Assembly: GCA_046595995.1 (NCBI GenBank)
Contig: JBKJNB010000070.1
Location: forward strand, 1-21,859
Length of the DNA stretch: 21,859 nt
Direction of reading: 5' to 3'
Origin: JAWXBR01 sp046595995
Lineage (GTDB): Bacteria > Bacteroidota > Ignavibacteria > Kapaibacteriales > Kapaibacteriaceae
Each line of letters opens with the position of its first letter. The stretch's first letter is position 1. Below the pieces are notes generated by a model. That model saw only the letters and a list, made by a program, of their open reading frames with translations, made no database searches and was not told the DNA's origin. The position numbers and the translations under genes are program-made. Shown here piece after piece: positions 13,156 to 20,383 of this stretch.

Positions 13156-15111
13156 ATGAAATACCCCCTACATTGGTCATCCATTGCAATTATTGCGATG
13201 TTTACCATCGTCCTTGCTTCGTGCTCAAACGACGGCAACGCCCCTATCGGTCGCAGCGGTGATGCTGCCTCGAAGGTCTACGTTGCTCCGGGTGAGAAGG
13301 ACGAGTTTTACAACTTCGTGTCTGGCGGCTTCAGCGGCCAGGTCTCTGTGTACGGCCTTCCGAGTGGACGCCTTTTCCGCGTGATTCCTGTCTTCTCTGT
13401 CGACCCTGAGAAAGGTTGGGGTTTTACTGAAGAGACGAAGCCCATGCTGAACACTTCGTATGGATTCATCCCTTGGGACGACGCTCACCACACGGAAATG
13501 TCGATGACCGATGGCGTACCCGATGGAAAGTGGCTTTTCATTAACGGTAACAACACTCCACGGATCGCACGCATCGATCTTGGCGACTTTCGCACGAAAG
13601 AGATCATCGAAATCCCGAACAGTGCGGGCAATCACTCATCGCCCTTCACTACCGAGAATAGTGAGTACATCGTAGCCGGCACACGCTTCAGTATTCCCAT
13701 TCCGAATGAAGACATAGCGATTAACCAATACGCAGGAAAATTCAAAGGGGCTTTGACGTTCGTGAAAGTCGACAAGGCCACCGGACGCATGAGCATCGCA
13801 TTCCAACTACTCATGCCTGGCTTCGATTACGATCTTGCACACGCAGGTAAAGGCCCATCACATGATTGGATGTTCTTCTCCTGCTATAACTCTGAGCTAG
13901 CCAGCACAATGCTCGAAATGAATGCCAGCCAGAACGACAAAGATTTCATCGCTGCCATCAACTGGAAGAAATGTGAAGAGTACCTCGCTCAAGGCAAAGG
14001 CCGTGACGTGCCAGTGGAGTACGCGCACAACGTGTACAATGACGAAACCCACTCTGCCTCAAGCACAATCATTAAAACTGTCAAGCTTCTTACGCCCGCA
14101 GAGTGTCCGGGTGTCGTGTACTACATGCCTACACCTAAGTCTCCGCATGGTGTCGACATCGACCCATCCGGTGAATACATCGTTGGCGGCGGCAAACTTG
14201 CCACAGTAATTCCTGTTATGTCCTTTTCTAAAATGAAGGCTTCGATTGATGCCAAGAAATTCGACAAAGAAATCGATGGCATTCCGGTCTTGAACTACAA
14301 GGCATGTCTTGCAGGTGAAGTAGAGAAACCGGGTCTTGGCCCCCTTCACACAGAATTCGACGACAAAGGTTACGCATACACGTCGATGTTCGTGTCGTCT
14401 GAAATCGTGAAGTGGAGTCTTAAGGACTTCAAAGTTCTAGACCGCATTCCTACGTACTACTCCATCGGTCACTTGATGATTCCAGGGGGCGACTCCAAGA
14501 AGCCATGGGGCAAATACGTTGTCGCGTACAACAAGATCACGAAGGATCGCTACCTACCGACCGGTCCAGAGCTAACACAATCAGCACAGCTCTACGATAT
14601 CTCGGGTGAGAAGATGAAGCTTCTGCTCGACTTCCCCACAATCGGTGAACCGCACTATGCGCAAGCGTTGCCCGCAGCCATGCTTACGGCGAAATCTGTG
14701 AAGATGTACCAGCTCTCGGCCAATAAACATCCGCAAGCCACTAGAAGCGAAAAAGAGACGCGCGTAGAACGCAAAGGCAACGAGGTACACGTATATGCCA
14801 CGACTATTCGGTCGCACTTTGCCCCTGATAACATCGAAGGCATTCGCGTTGGCGATAAGGTGTTCTTCCACGTCACAAACCTCGAGCAAGATTGGGATGT
14901 GCCGCACGGCTTCGGCGTACTCGGCAACAACAACGCCGAGTTACTGCTAATGCCAGGCGAGACAGCCACGCTTACATGGACGCCTCAGCGCGTCGGCATC
15001 GTGCCTTTCTACTGCACAGACTTCTGTTCGGCCCTTCACCAGGAGATGCAAGGCTACATACGCGTCTCACCTGCTGGCTCGAGCACGCCAATCTCATGGA
15101 ATAAAAAGTAA
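13156..15111 (+). CDS. nosZ: Nitrous oxide reductase, clade II (Sec type)
   Basis: A 651-residue periplasmic enzyme that reduces N2O to N2. The CuZ propeller ligands are all visible: His111-His112 (DDAHHTEM), His160 (GNHSSPF), His331 (SPHGVD), His398 (GPLHTEF), His439 (IGHLMIP) and His500 (GEPHYAQ). The CuA cupredoxin domain has His584 (DVPHGFG) and YCTDFCSALHQEM with Cys620, Cys624, His628 and Met631. Asp at 622 replaces the Trp of clade I, as is usual in clade II. The signal peptide is Sec-like, not twin-arginine, and holds a lipobox LASC (Leu20-Cys23), so the enzyme may be lipid-anchored. A GGAG site lies before the ATG. It is co-transcribed with the downstream assembly genes, 2 nt from the next one. 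No key residue is missing. Confidence 0.97.
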   Translation: MKYPLHWSSIAIIAMFTIVLASCSNDGNAPIGRSGDAASKVYVAPGEKDEFYNFVSGGFSGQVSVYGLPSGRLFRVIPVFSVDPEKGWGFTEETKPMLNTSYGFIPWDDAHHTEMSMTDGVPDGKWLFINGNNTPRIARIDLGDFRTKEIIEIPNSAGNHSSPFTTENSEYIVAGTRFSIPIPNEDIAINQYAGKFKGALTFVKVDKATGRMSIAFQLLMPGFDYDLAHAGKGPSHDWMFFSCYNSELASTMLEMNASQNDKDFIAAINWKKCEEYLAQGKGRDVPVEYAHNVYNDETHSASSTIIKTVKLLTPAECPGVVYYMPTPKSPHGVDIDPSGEYIVGGGKLATVIPVMSFSKMKASIDAKKFDKEIDGIPVLNYKACLAGEVEKPGLGPLHTEFDDKGYAYTSMFVSSEIVKWSLKDFKVLDRIPTYYSIGHLMIPGGDSKKPWGKYVVAYNKITKDRYLPTGPELTQSAQLYDISGEKMKLLLDFPTIGEPHYAQALPAAMLTAKSVKMYQLSANKHPQATRSEKETRVERKGNEVHVYATTIRSHFAPDNIEGIRVGDKVFFHVTNLEQDWDVPHGFGVLGNNNAELLLMPGETATLTWTPQRVGIVPFYCTDFCSALHQEMQGYIRVSPAGSSTPISWNKK

Positions 15112-15113
15112 GA

Positions 15114-15710
15114 ATGTCTGTTCTATCACGCACACTCACGGTACTAGGCGCGTTGTTGCTAATCGGACTCTTCCTGTTCCCCATGTGGCGGATAAGGCTA
15201 GAGGCACCGCAGTATAATGGTGACAACGCGCTTGGTATCCTGATTCACATCAACAAGGTGGAGGGGGCGAAACCGTATGATCTCGAAAACATCAACGGTC
15301 TCAATCACTACATTGGCATGAAGACAATCGAGCCAGATTCGATTCCCGAGCTGAAGTACATGCAGTATATCGTCATGGCGCTCATCGGTCTCGGCGTCAT
15401 CTTCGCCTTCATCGGCAAACGTCCGTTGCTGCTCGTATGGCTAGGGCTTCTTGCCGCTGCAGGCATCCTTGGTATGTACGATTTCTACATGTGGGAGTAT
15501 GATTACGGGCACAACCTCGATCCAAACGCCATCATCAAGATCGACGGTATGTTCTATCAGCCGCCCCTCATCGGTACAAAGCAGATGTTAAACTTTACTG
15601 CGCATTCCTATCCTGCCACCGGTTTCTACTTCATTCTGGCAGGGGGCGCGTTGGTTGCTTTAGCATGGTGGATGAGTCGTTCTCACAAGAAGACAAAGGT
15701 CATTGCATGA
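15114..15710 (+). CDS. Four-helix membrane protein of the nos operon
   Basis: A 198-residue protein with about four membrane helices (near residues 8-26, 82-100, 104-124 and 170-187). Between helices 1 and 2 is a periplasmic loop with NGDNALGILIHINKVEG and INGLNHYIGMKTI. Between helices 3 and 4 is YDFYMWEYDYGHNLDPNAII and YQPPLIGTKQMLNFTAHSYP. The conserved-looking His, Met and Trp residues in the loops could bind copper or heme, but this is inference. It sits 2 nt after nosZ and overlaps nosL by 4 nt (ATGA). Position and topology match the nosB-type gene found right after nosZ in clade II clusters, whose function is unknown. I do not assign the symbol, since homology cannot be checked here. 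A role in NosZ maturation or quinol-linked electron delivery is possible. Confidence 0.7.
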   Translation: MSVLSRTLTVLGALLLIGLFLFPMWRIRLEAPQYNGDNALGILIHINKVEGAKPYDLENINGLNHYIGMKTIEPDSIPELKYMQYIVMALIGLGVIFAFIGKRPLLLVWLGLLAAAGILGMYDFYMWEYDYGHNLDPNAIIKIDGMFYQPPLIGTKQMLNFTAHSYPATGFYFILAGGALVALAWWMSRSHKKTKVIA

Positions 15711-16195
15711 CACGTTCTTTCTCTGCTATCATCATGAGCTCTTTCCCTGCCATTGCTATGAGCGGTATCACGCTCGTAAGCCTATTCTTACTCTTTGGGT
15801 GCGCAATTCCCGAGCCGGTGCCGATCGCATACGGTAAGGATGAGTGCGTTAACTGCCGTATGTCTATCAGTGACTCGAAATTCGGCGCTGAGGTCGTCAC
15901 GACCAAAGCAAAGACGTACAAGTTCGACGCGCTGGAATGCATGCTTGGGTGGTACGCCGCCGGCTCCGTTCCTCAGGCAGACATCCACTCGTTATGGGTG
16001 ACAGACTTTATTCGTCCCGGAACACTCATCGACGCACGGACTGCATTCTACCTAGAGTCTGCAATGTTTCGCTCTCCCATGGGCATGAACTATGCCGCAT
16101 TCGGCATCAGCGAAGAACGCCTTCGTGCACGCTTCAATTATCCAGGGAACGACCGCACATTCGATGATGCATTAGCGGCGGCAAAAGCTCGGTGA
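15707..16195 (+). CDS. nosL: NosL copper-binding lipoprotein
   Basis: A 162-residue lipoprotein that delivers Cu(I) to NosZ during maturation. The signal is long and ends in a lipobox, LFGC (Cys32). The copper motif is ECVNCRM (Cys47, Cys50, Met52), followed by FGAEVVTTKAKTYKFDALEC with Cys78-Met79, and then the typical NosL tail FRSPMGMNYAAFG. The ATG at 15707 overlaps the stop of the membrane-protein gene (ATGA), and the frame upstream is only a run-through of that gene. The stop at 16193-16195 meets the start region of nosD, so the two are translationally coupled. The length fits the family. Confidence 0.93.
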   Translation: MTRSFSAIIMSSFPAIAMSGITLVSLFLLFGCAIPEPVPIAYGKDECVNCRMSISDSKFGAEVVTTKAKTYKFDALECMLGWYAAGSVPQADIHSLWVTDFIRPGTLIDARTAFYLESAMFRSPMGMNYAAFGISEERLRARFNYPGNDRTFDDALAAAKAR

Positions 16196-16200
16196 GATGC

Positions 16201-17496
16201 ATGATGCGGCCATTTATCTTGGCGCTTACTCTGCTAAGCGTGCATTATTCCGCATTTGCACTCGAGATCATCGTCGATCCTAACGGTGCAACACGTACTG
16301 TGAGCGCTGGGCTTGCGCAATCGCGTGATGGTGACGTCGTAACGATTCGTCCGGGAACGTACAACGAACAAAATCTGGTTATTGACAAAGCCATCACACT
16401 GCGGGGACAGTCCGCCTTACACGGACAGTCCGCCTTACACGGACGGTCTGGCGCCATCATTGATGCTCGGCAGGTAAAGGGTTCGATCATCATTGTAAAG
16501 GCGGATAACGTAACAATCACGGGCCTCACCCTGCGCAACGTGGGTGTTAGTTACGTCGACGACAATGCAGCGATCAAGGTCCTTCGCAAGCGCAACATCA
16601 CGATCGAGCATTGCACGATTGAAAATGGATTCTTCGCCATTTACCTCGAGCGAAGTGTAGACGTACGTGTGCGATTTAACCTCATCATCTCCGAGAACCA
16701 AGAGCAAGCAAATTCGGGGAACGGTGTGCATGCGTGGACGTGCCGCAACGTGCTTGTAGAGGGGAACATCATAAAAGGTCACCGCGACGGTGTGTACTTC
16801 GAATTCATGAAGCAGGGAACGGTGCTTCGCAACCATAGCGAGGGCAACCTGCGCTACGGATTGCACTTCATGTTTAGTGACAGTTGCTCGTATCGCGAAA
16901 ATCTATTCTACAGAAACGGCGCCGGTGTTGCTGTGATGTATACCAAGCACATCGAGATGCTGGGTAACGAGTTCCGAGAGAACTGGGGATCGGCGGCCTA
17001 CGGACTACTGCTAAAAGAGATTACAGATTCGCACCTACAAGGCAATCGATTCATCGGCAACTCCGTGGGCATACACGCTGAAGGTGCCAGCCGATGTTTC
17101 GTCGAACAAAGCGTTTTTCGCGGCAACGGCTACGCCGTGCGACTCATGGGAAATTGCAACGGCAATCGCTTCGAGAAGAATATCTTCGACGGCAACTCAT
17201 TCGACGTCAGCACAAATACTGCGTATTCCGATAACGTATTCGACGGCAACTACTGGAGTGCGTACGGTGGCTATGATCTGAACCGTGACGGCATTGGGGA
17301 CGTGCCACATCATCCGGTGAGACTCTATTCCATGCTCGTAGAGCAAGTACCCTCGTCAGTCATCCTGATGCATAGCCTGTTCGTCAACATTCTCGATCTT
17401 GCCGAACGTGTCATTCCCTCGGTGACCCCTCTGACCCTTACCGACATGCATCCGAGCATGCGCCCGCCATTCAGAGAGGCATCGCTTCGTCCATGA
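16201..17496 (+). CDS. nosD: NosD periplasmic copper-maturation protein
   Basis: A 431-residue protein that, with NosF and NosY, is needed to build the CuZ site of NosZ in the periplasm. After a signal peptide (MMRPFILALTLLSVHYSAFA) it is a right-handed beta-helix of the CASH/pectate-lyase type with many short turns: ITGLTLRNVG, ITIEHCTIENG, VLVEGNIIKGH, SYRENLFYRNG, HIEMLGNEFRENWG, DSHLQGNRFIGN and VFDGNYWSAYGGYD. The ATG at 16201 (or 16204) follows a GGTGAG site; a GTG at 16192 that overlaps the nosL stop is an alternative. The family normally reads straight from the ITLRG turn to the ID turn, but here an 18-bp duplication adds GQSALH twice (residues about 69-80). The gene overlaps nosF by 4 nt. 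Confidence 0.95.
   Translation: MMRPFILALTLLSVHYSAFALEIIVDPNGATRTVSAGLAQSRDGDVVTIRPGTYNEQNLVIDKAITLRGQSALHGQSALHGRSGAIIDARQVKGSIIIVKADNVTITGLTLRNVGVSYVDDNAAIKVLRKRNITIEHCTIENGFFAIYLERSVDVRVRFNLIISENQEQANSGNGVHAWTCRNVLVEGNIIKGHRDGVYFEFMKQGTVLRNHSEGNLRYGLHFMFSDSCSYRENLFYRNGAGVAVMYTKHIEMLGNEFRENWGSAAYGLLLKEITDSHLQGNRFIGNSVGIHAEGASRCFVEQSVFRGNGYAVRLMGNCNGNRFEKNIFDGNSFDVSTNTAYSDNVFDGNYWSAYGGYDLNRDGIGDVPHHPVRLYSMLVEQVPSSVILMHSLFVNILDLAERVIPSVTPLTLTDMHPSMRPPFREASLRP
16405..16440 (+). repeat. 18-bp in-frame tandem repeat in nosD
   Basis: GGACAGTCCGCCTTACAC occurs twice without change (16405-16422 and 16423-16440), followed by a diverged partial copy starting at 16441. The units encode GQSALH in an extra turn of the beta-helix. 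Confidence 0.92.
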
Positions 17497-18302
17497 TTAC
17501 AGTAAAAAATCTTACTAAACGCTTTCGGTCATTAACGGTACTCAACGATCTATCGATGTCGTTCAACTCTGGCACAGCAACTGCAATCATCGGCCCCAAC
17601 GGTTCCGGTAAGACCACCCTCATGAAGTGCATCCTGGGTCTCGTCACACCAACCAAAGGCTCTATCACAATCAACGGCGTAGACGCCGTAGGCAATGCAG
17701 ATAGCCGCAAAGACCTTGGCTACATGTCGCAAATCGCTCGCTTCCCCGACAACCTCACGCCCCTAGACGTAATCGGCATGGTAAAGGGGCTAAGAAAGGG
17801 TCACGCATCATCGTCAGAAGAAGAACGTCACGAGCCTTCATCCGAAGAAGAGCTAATCGACCTGTTCGAGCTACGTGCTCACGTGCGCAAACCAATGAGA
17901 GCGCTGTCAGGTGGTTCTCGTCAAAAAGTCAGTGCAGTGATCGCCCTGATGTTTGCGCCCAGCGTTCTGTTGCTCGATGAGCCAACGGCCGGACTCGACC
18001 CCATCGCCACCGGACGTCTCAAGCATCGCATCTTGGGCGTTAAAGAGCGAGGCGGTACTGTTCTCATAACATCGCACATCTTGAGCGACGTCGAAGAACT
18101 CGCTGATCGCATCGTGTTTCTTCTTGAAGGGTCCGTAGTCTACGACGGCACGATGCCAGATTTGCTTGAACTCACTTCCGAATCAAATCTCGAACGCGCG
18201 ATTGCCGTTATGATGCAGCGGAACCCCCAAAGCCCCCTACCAAGCACAATACAAAGTGCCACGCAAAGCCCCCTACCAAGCACCCGGAAGATGCCTTCGT
18301 GA
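17493..18302 (+). CDS. nosF: NosF ABC transporter ATPase
   Basis: A 269-residue ATPase that powers the NosDFY complex from the cytosol. Walker A is GPNGSGKTT (34-42), the Q-loop is at Gln80, the signature is LSGGSRQKVS (138-147), Walker B is VLLLDEPTAGLDP (158-170), and the switch His is His195 (TSHILSD). It starts at an ATG overlapping the nosD stop and ends in a GTGA overlap with nosY. Two oddities stand out. An acidic insertion after residue 106 (SSSEEERHEPSSEEEL) holds an imperfect repeat. The C-terminus carries two copies of QSPLPST, 12 residues apart, encoded by a 36-bp-period repeat. Otherwise it is a canonical NosF. Confidence 0.95.
   Translation: MITVKNLTKRFRSLTVLNDLSMSFNSGTATAIIGPNGSGKTTLMKCILGLVTPTKGSITINGVDAVGNADSRKDLGYMSQIARFPDNLTPLDVIGMVKGLRKGHASSSEEERHEPSSEEELIDLFELRAHVRKPMRALSGGSRQKVSAVIALMFAPSVLLLDEPTAGLDPIATGRLKHRILGVKERGGTVLITSHILSDVEELADRIVFLLEGSVVYDGTMPDLLELTSESNLERAIAVMMQRNPQSPLPSTIQSATQSPLPSTRKMPS
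18228..18283 (+). repeat. 20-bp direct repeat in the nosF 3' end
   Basis: CAAAGCCCCCTACCAAGCAC occurs at 18228-18247 and 18264-18283, a 36-bp period that keeps the frame. A partial copy (CAAAGTGCCA) lies between them. It encodes the duplicated QSPLPST near the NosF C-terminus. Confidence 0.9.
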
Positions 18303-19075
18303 TTGGCACGCTTCTCACATATGTACTCAAGGACATCGCACGCAGCAAGTGGGTACTCTTTTACCTCTTGTTCTTCTTTATCGTAACCGAAGGCTTGTTG
18401 TACTTCACAGCAGGTGAGGCCAAGACGATCATCGGCCTCATGAATATCGTGCTACTCCTCATCCCACTCGCGTCGGTAATGTTCGGCACGTTGCACATCC
18501 ACAACAGTCGCGAGTTCATCGAGCTCATGCTGTCGCAGCCGGTGAAGCGTAGCACGATCTACACTGCATTGTACTTCGGTGTTGTAATCCCCTTTCTAGC
18601 TGCCTTTACTATTGGCACAGCAATCCCAATGGCCATCCATGGTCTTATTGGCGCACCCACGTTACTCGTGCTCTTAGCTTCTGGTAATGCGCTTACGCTC
18701 GTGTTCTTCGCACTTGCGTTTGTTGTGGCCATTGGTATGCATGACAAAGCTGCGAGTATGGGCATGGCCTTTCTGATATGGTTGTTTGTGGCAGTGTTAT
18801 ACGATGGACTCATCCTGGCTACGACCGTATGGTTCGCCGATTATCCGCTCGAGTTGCCAACCATCGTCATGGTGGTGCTCAATCCTGTGGACCTTGCACG
18901 CATAATCGTGATGCTGAGTTTCGACTATGCCGCCCTTATGGGATACACGGGTGCTGTGTTCAATGAATTCTTCGGCACGATTAAAGGCACCGCCATAGCC
19001 ACCGCATCACTGTCCGTTTGGATCCTCGTCCCCTACCTAATCGGACGACGCCTCTTCGCCCGCAAGGACTGGTAA
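18299..19075 (+). CDS. nosY: NosY ABC transporter membrane subunit
   Basis: A 258-residue inner-membrane permease with about six helices, starting IGTLLTYVLKDIARSKWVLF. The SREFIELMLSQPVKRSTIY segment near residues 64-82 is the family's cytosolic coupling region, which contacts NosF. It starts at a GTG that overlaps the nosF stop. It completes the NosDFY transporter and, with NosL, the copper-maturation set. The last helix ends LVPYLIGRRLFARKDW. The gene is the last of the tightly coupled nos block; 63 nt follow before the triheme cytochrome, with an inverted repeat in between. Confidence 0.92.
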   Translation: MIGTLLTYVLKDIARSKWVLFYLLFFFIVTEGLLYFTAGEAKTIIGLMNIVLLLIPLASVMFGTLHIHNSREFIELMLSQPVKRSTIYTALYFGVVIPFLAAFTIGTAIPMAIHGLIGAPTLLVLLASGNALTLVFFALAFVVAIGMHDKAASMGMAFLIWLFVAVLYDGLILATTVWFADYPLELPTIVMVVLNPVDLARIIVMLSFDYAALMGYTGAVFNEFFGTIKGTAIATASLSVWILVPYLIGRRLFARKDW

Positions 19076-19101
19076 TTGGAATCTTTGTGAATTCTTCGTA
19101 G

Positions 19102-19119
19102 TTACGCGCCGTCACGTAA
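19102..19119 (+). promoter_or_regulatory. Inverted repeat and candidate promoter before the triheme cytochrome
   Basis: TTACG (19102-19106) and CGTAA (19115-19119) flank 8 nt. TAGTTACG, which overlaps the first arm, is a degraded -7 box, and a TTG 20 nt upstream of it could be the -33. The repeat would then sit over the -7 box, as a repressor site would. Confidence 0.35.
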
Positions 19120-19138
19120 ACACTATGGAGGGATTTGC

Positions 19139-20368
19139 ATGAAGAAAATTTTCAAGGTTATCGGGCTCGTTGTGCTCGGTTTGGTGTTGATTCTCGGGGG
19201 ATGGCTGGCATTTGTTGCACTGGGCGGAATGCCATCGTATACGGTGCAACAGGTAGATCTAAAAGTCGAATCGGCGCCAGCGCGAGTTGAACGCGGACGA
19301 AAGATGGCTACGATGTTGTGCGTACAGTGTCATCTCGATCCAGGCACAAAGCGCTTAAGTGGTACGGAGATGAAAGAGCTGCCAGCAGAGTTTGGCCTCG
19401 CATACTCAAAGAACATCACGAATCACCCAACAAAAGGTATTGGTGGCTGGAGTGATGGACAGATTGCATATCTGCTTCGGACAGGAATTCATCCGAAGAC
19501 GGGCAGTTACGTTCCACCCTGGATGCCCAAGTTCCTGCACATGAGTGATGAAGACATGCACAGCATTGTCGCATGGCTGCGAAGCGACGATCCACTGCTT
19601 GCGGCGTCGGATGCGGACAATAGAGAATCTAGTCCGTCATTGTTAGCAAAAATCTTGTCGCGCACAGTCTTCACAGCATACACCTACCCAACGGCGCCGA
19701 TACCGCAGCCCGACACAACCAACTTGATAACGTTCGGTAAGTACGTTGTCTTCAATTACGATTGTTATGCGTGCCACAGTGGTGACTTCGCAAAATTGGA
19801 CATGCAGACACCCGAGAATTCATTCGACTTCTTCGGCGGCGGTAATCGTATGCCCGACGAAAACGGAAAAATCGTAACCACGTCAAACTTGACGCCCGAC
19901 AACGCTACAGGTATTGGCAAATGGACGGAAAAGCAATTCGTTCACGCCATGCGCACGGGCATAAAGCCCGATGGTACAATTCTGAAGTACCCCATGCGCA
20001 GACTCGGACCGCTAACCGATTACGAGCTTCAAGCCGCATACGCGTATTTGCGGACAGTTCCCGCAATCAATAAACCCGAAACGCCGAACGACACCTATGC
20101 CGACGCTGCCAGCGGTTCGCGTGGACGCCAGCTATTCTACAAATACGAATGTGTGCGATGCCACGGCACTTCCGGGAGTGGGGTTGCCAATCTGTTAGCT
20201 GCCGACGAGAAGTACCCCGAAGATTCTACGCTCGTTGATGTTATTTATCATAACGATCGTTACAATCCAGATTCTTTCATGCCGCTGTTTGCGAATCACA
20301 TCTCTAACGAAGATGCGTTAATCCTAGCCGCATACGTTCGAGAGCTTGGAAAGAAGAAAGGGGCGTAA
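19139..20368 (+). CDS. Membrane-anchored triheme cytochrome c
   Basis: A 409-residue protein with one N-terminal helix (residues 4-27) that anchors it, facing the periplasm. It has three heme sites: CVQCH (61-65), CYACH (209-213) and CVRCH (338-342). The first two domains share a repeat-like layout, with ITNHPTKGIGGWSDGQIAYLLRTGI and LTPDNATGIGKWTEKQFVHAMRTGI, so the protein arose by domain duplication plus a third cytochrome domain. The layout is like the cytochrome subunits of membrane-bound dehydrogenases, but no dehydrogenase gene adjoins it. GGAGGGA 6 nt before the ATG is the strongest ribosome site in the window. Its position after nosY suggests it links inner-membrane donors to the nos system, though it has its own possible promoter. 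Confidence 0.85.
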   Translation: MKKIFKVIGLVVLGLVLILGGWLAFVALGGMPSYTVQQVDLKVESAPARVERGRKMATMLCVQCHLDPGTKRLSGTEMKELPAEFGLAYSKNITNHPTKGIGGWSDGQIAYLLRTGIHPKTGSYVPPWMPKFLHMSDEDMHSIVAWLRSDDPLLAASDADNRESSPSLLAKILSRTVFTAYTYPTAPIPQPDTTNLITFGKYVVFNYDCYACHSGDFAKLDMQTPENSFDFFGGGNRMPDENGKIVTTSNLTPDNATGIGKWTEKQFVHAMRTGIKPDGTILKYPMRRLGPLTDYELQAAYAYLRTVPAINKPETPNDTYADAASGSRGRQLFYKYECVRCHGTSGSGVANLLAADEKYPEDSTLVDVIYHNDRYNPDSFMPLFANHISNEDALILAAYVRELGKKKGA

Positions 20369-20383
20369 CGAGTTACCGACTCG
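20369..20383. terminator. Small hairpin at the convergent gene ends
   Basis: CGAGT (20369-20373) and ACTCG (20379-20383) can pair around a 5-nt loop between and over the convergent stops of the triheme cytochrome and the serine hydrolase. It lacks a good T-run on either strand, so it is a weak terminator at best. Confidence 0.3.
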
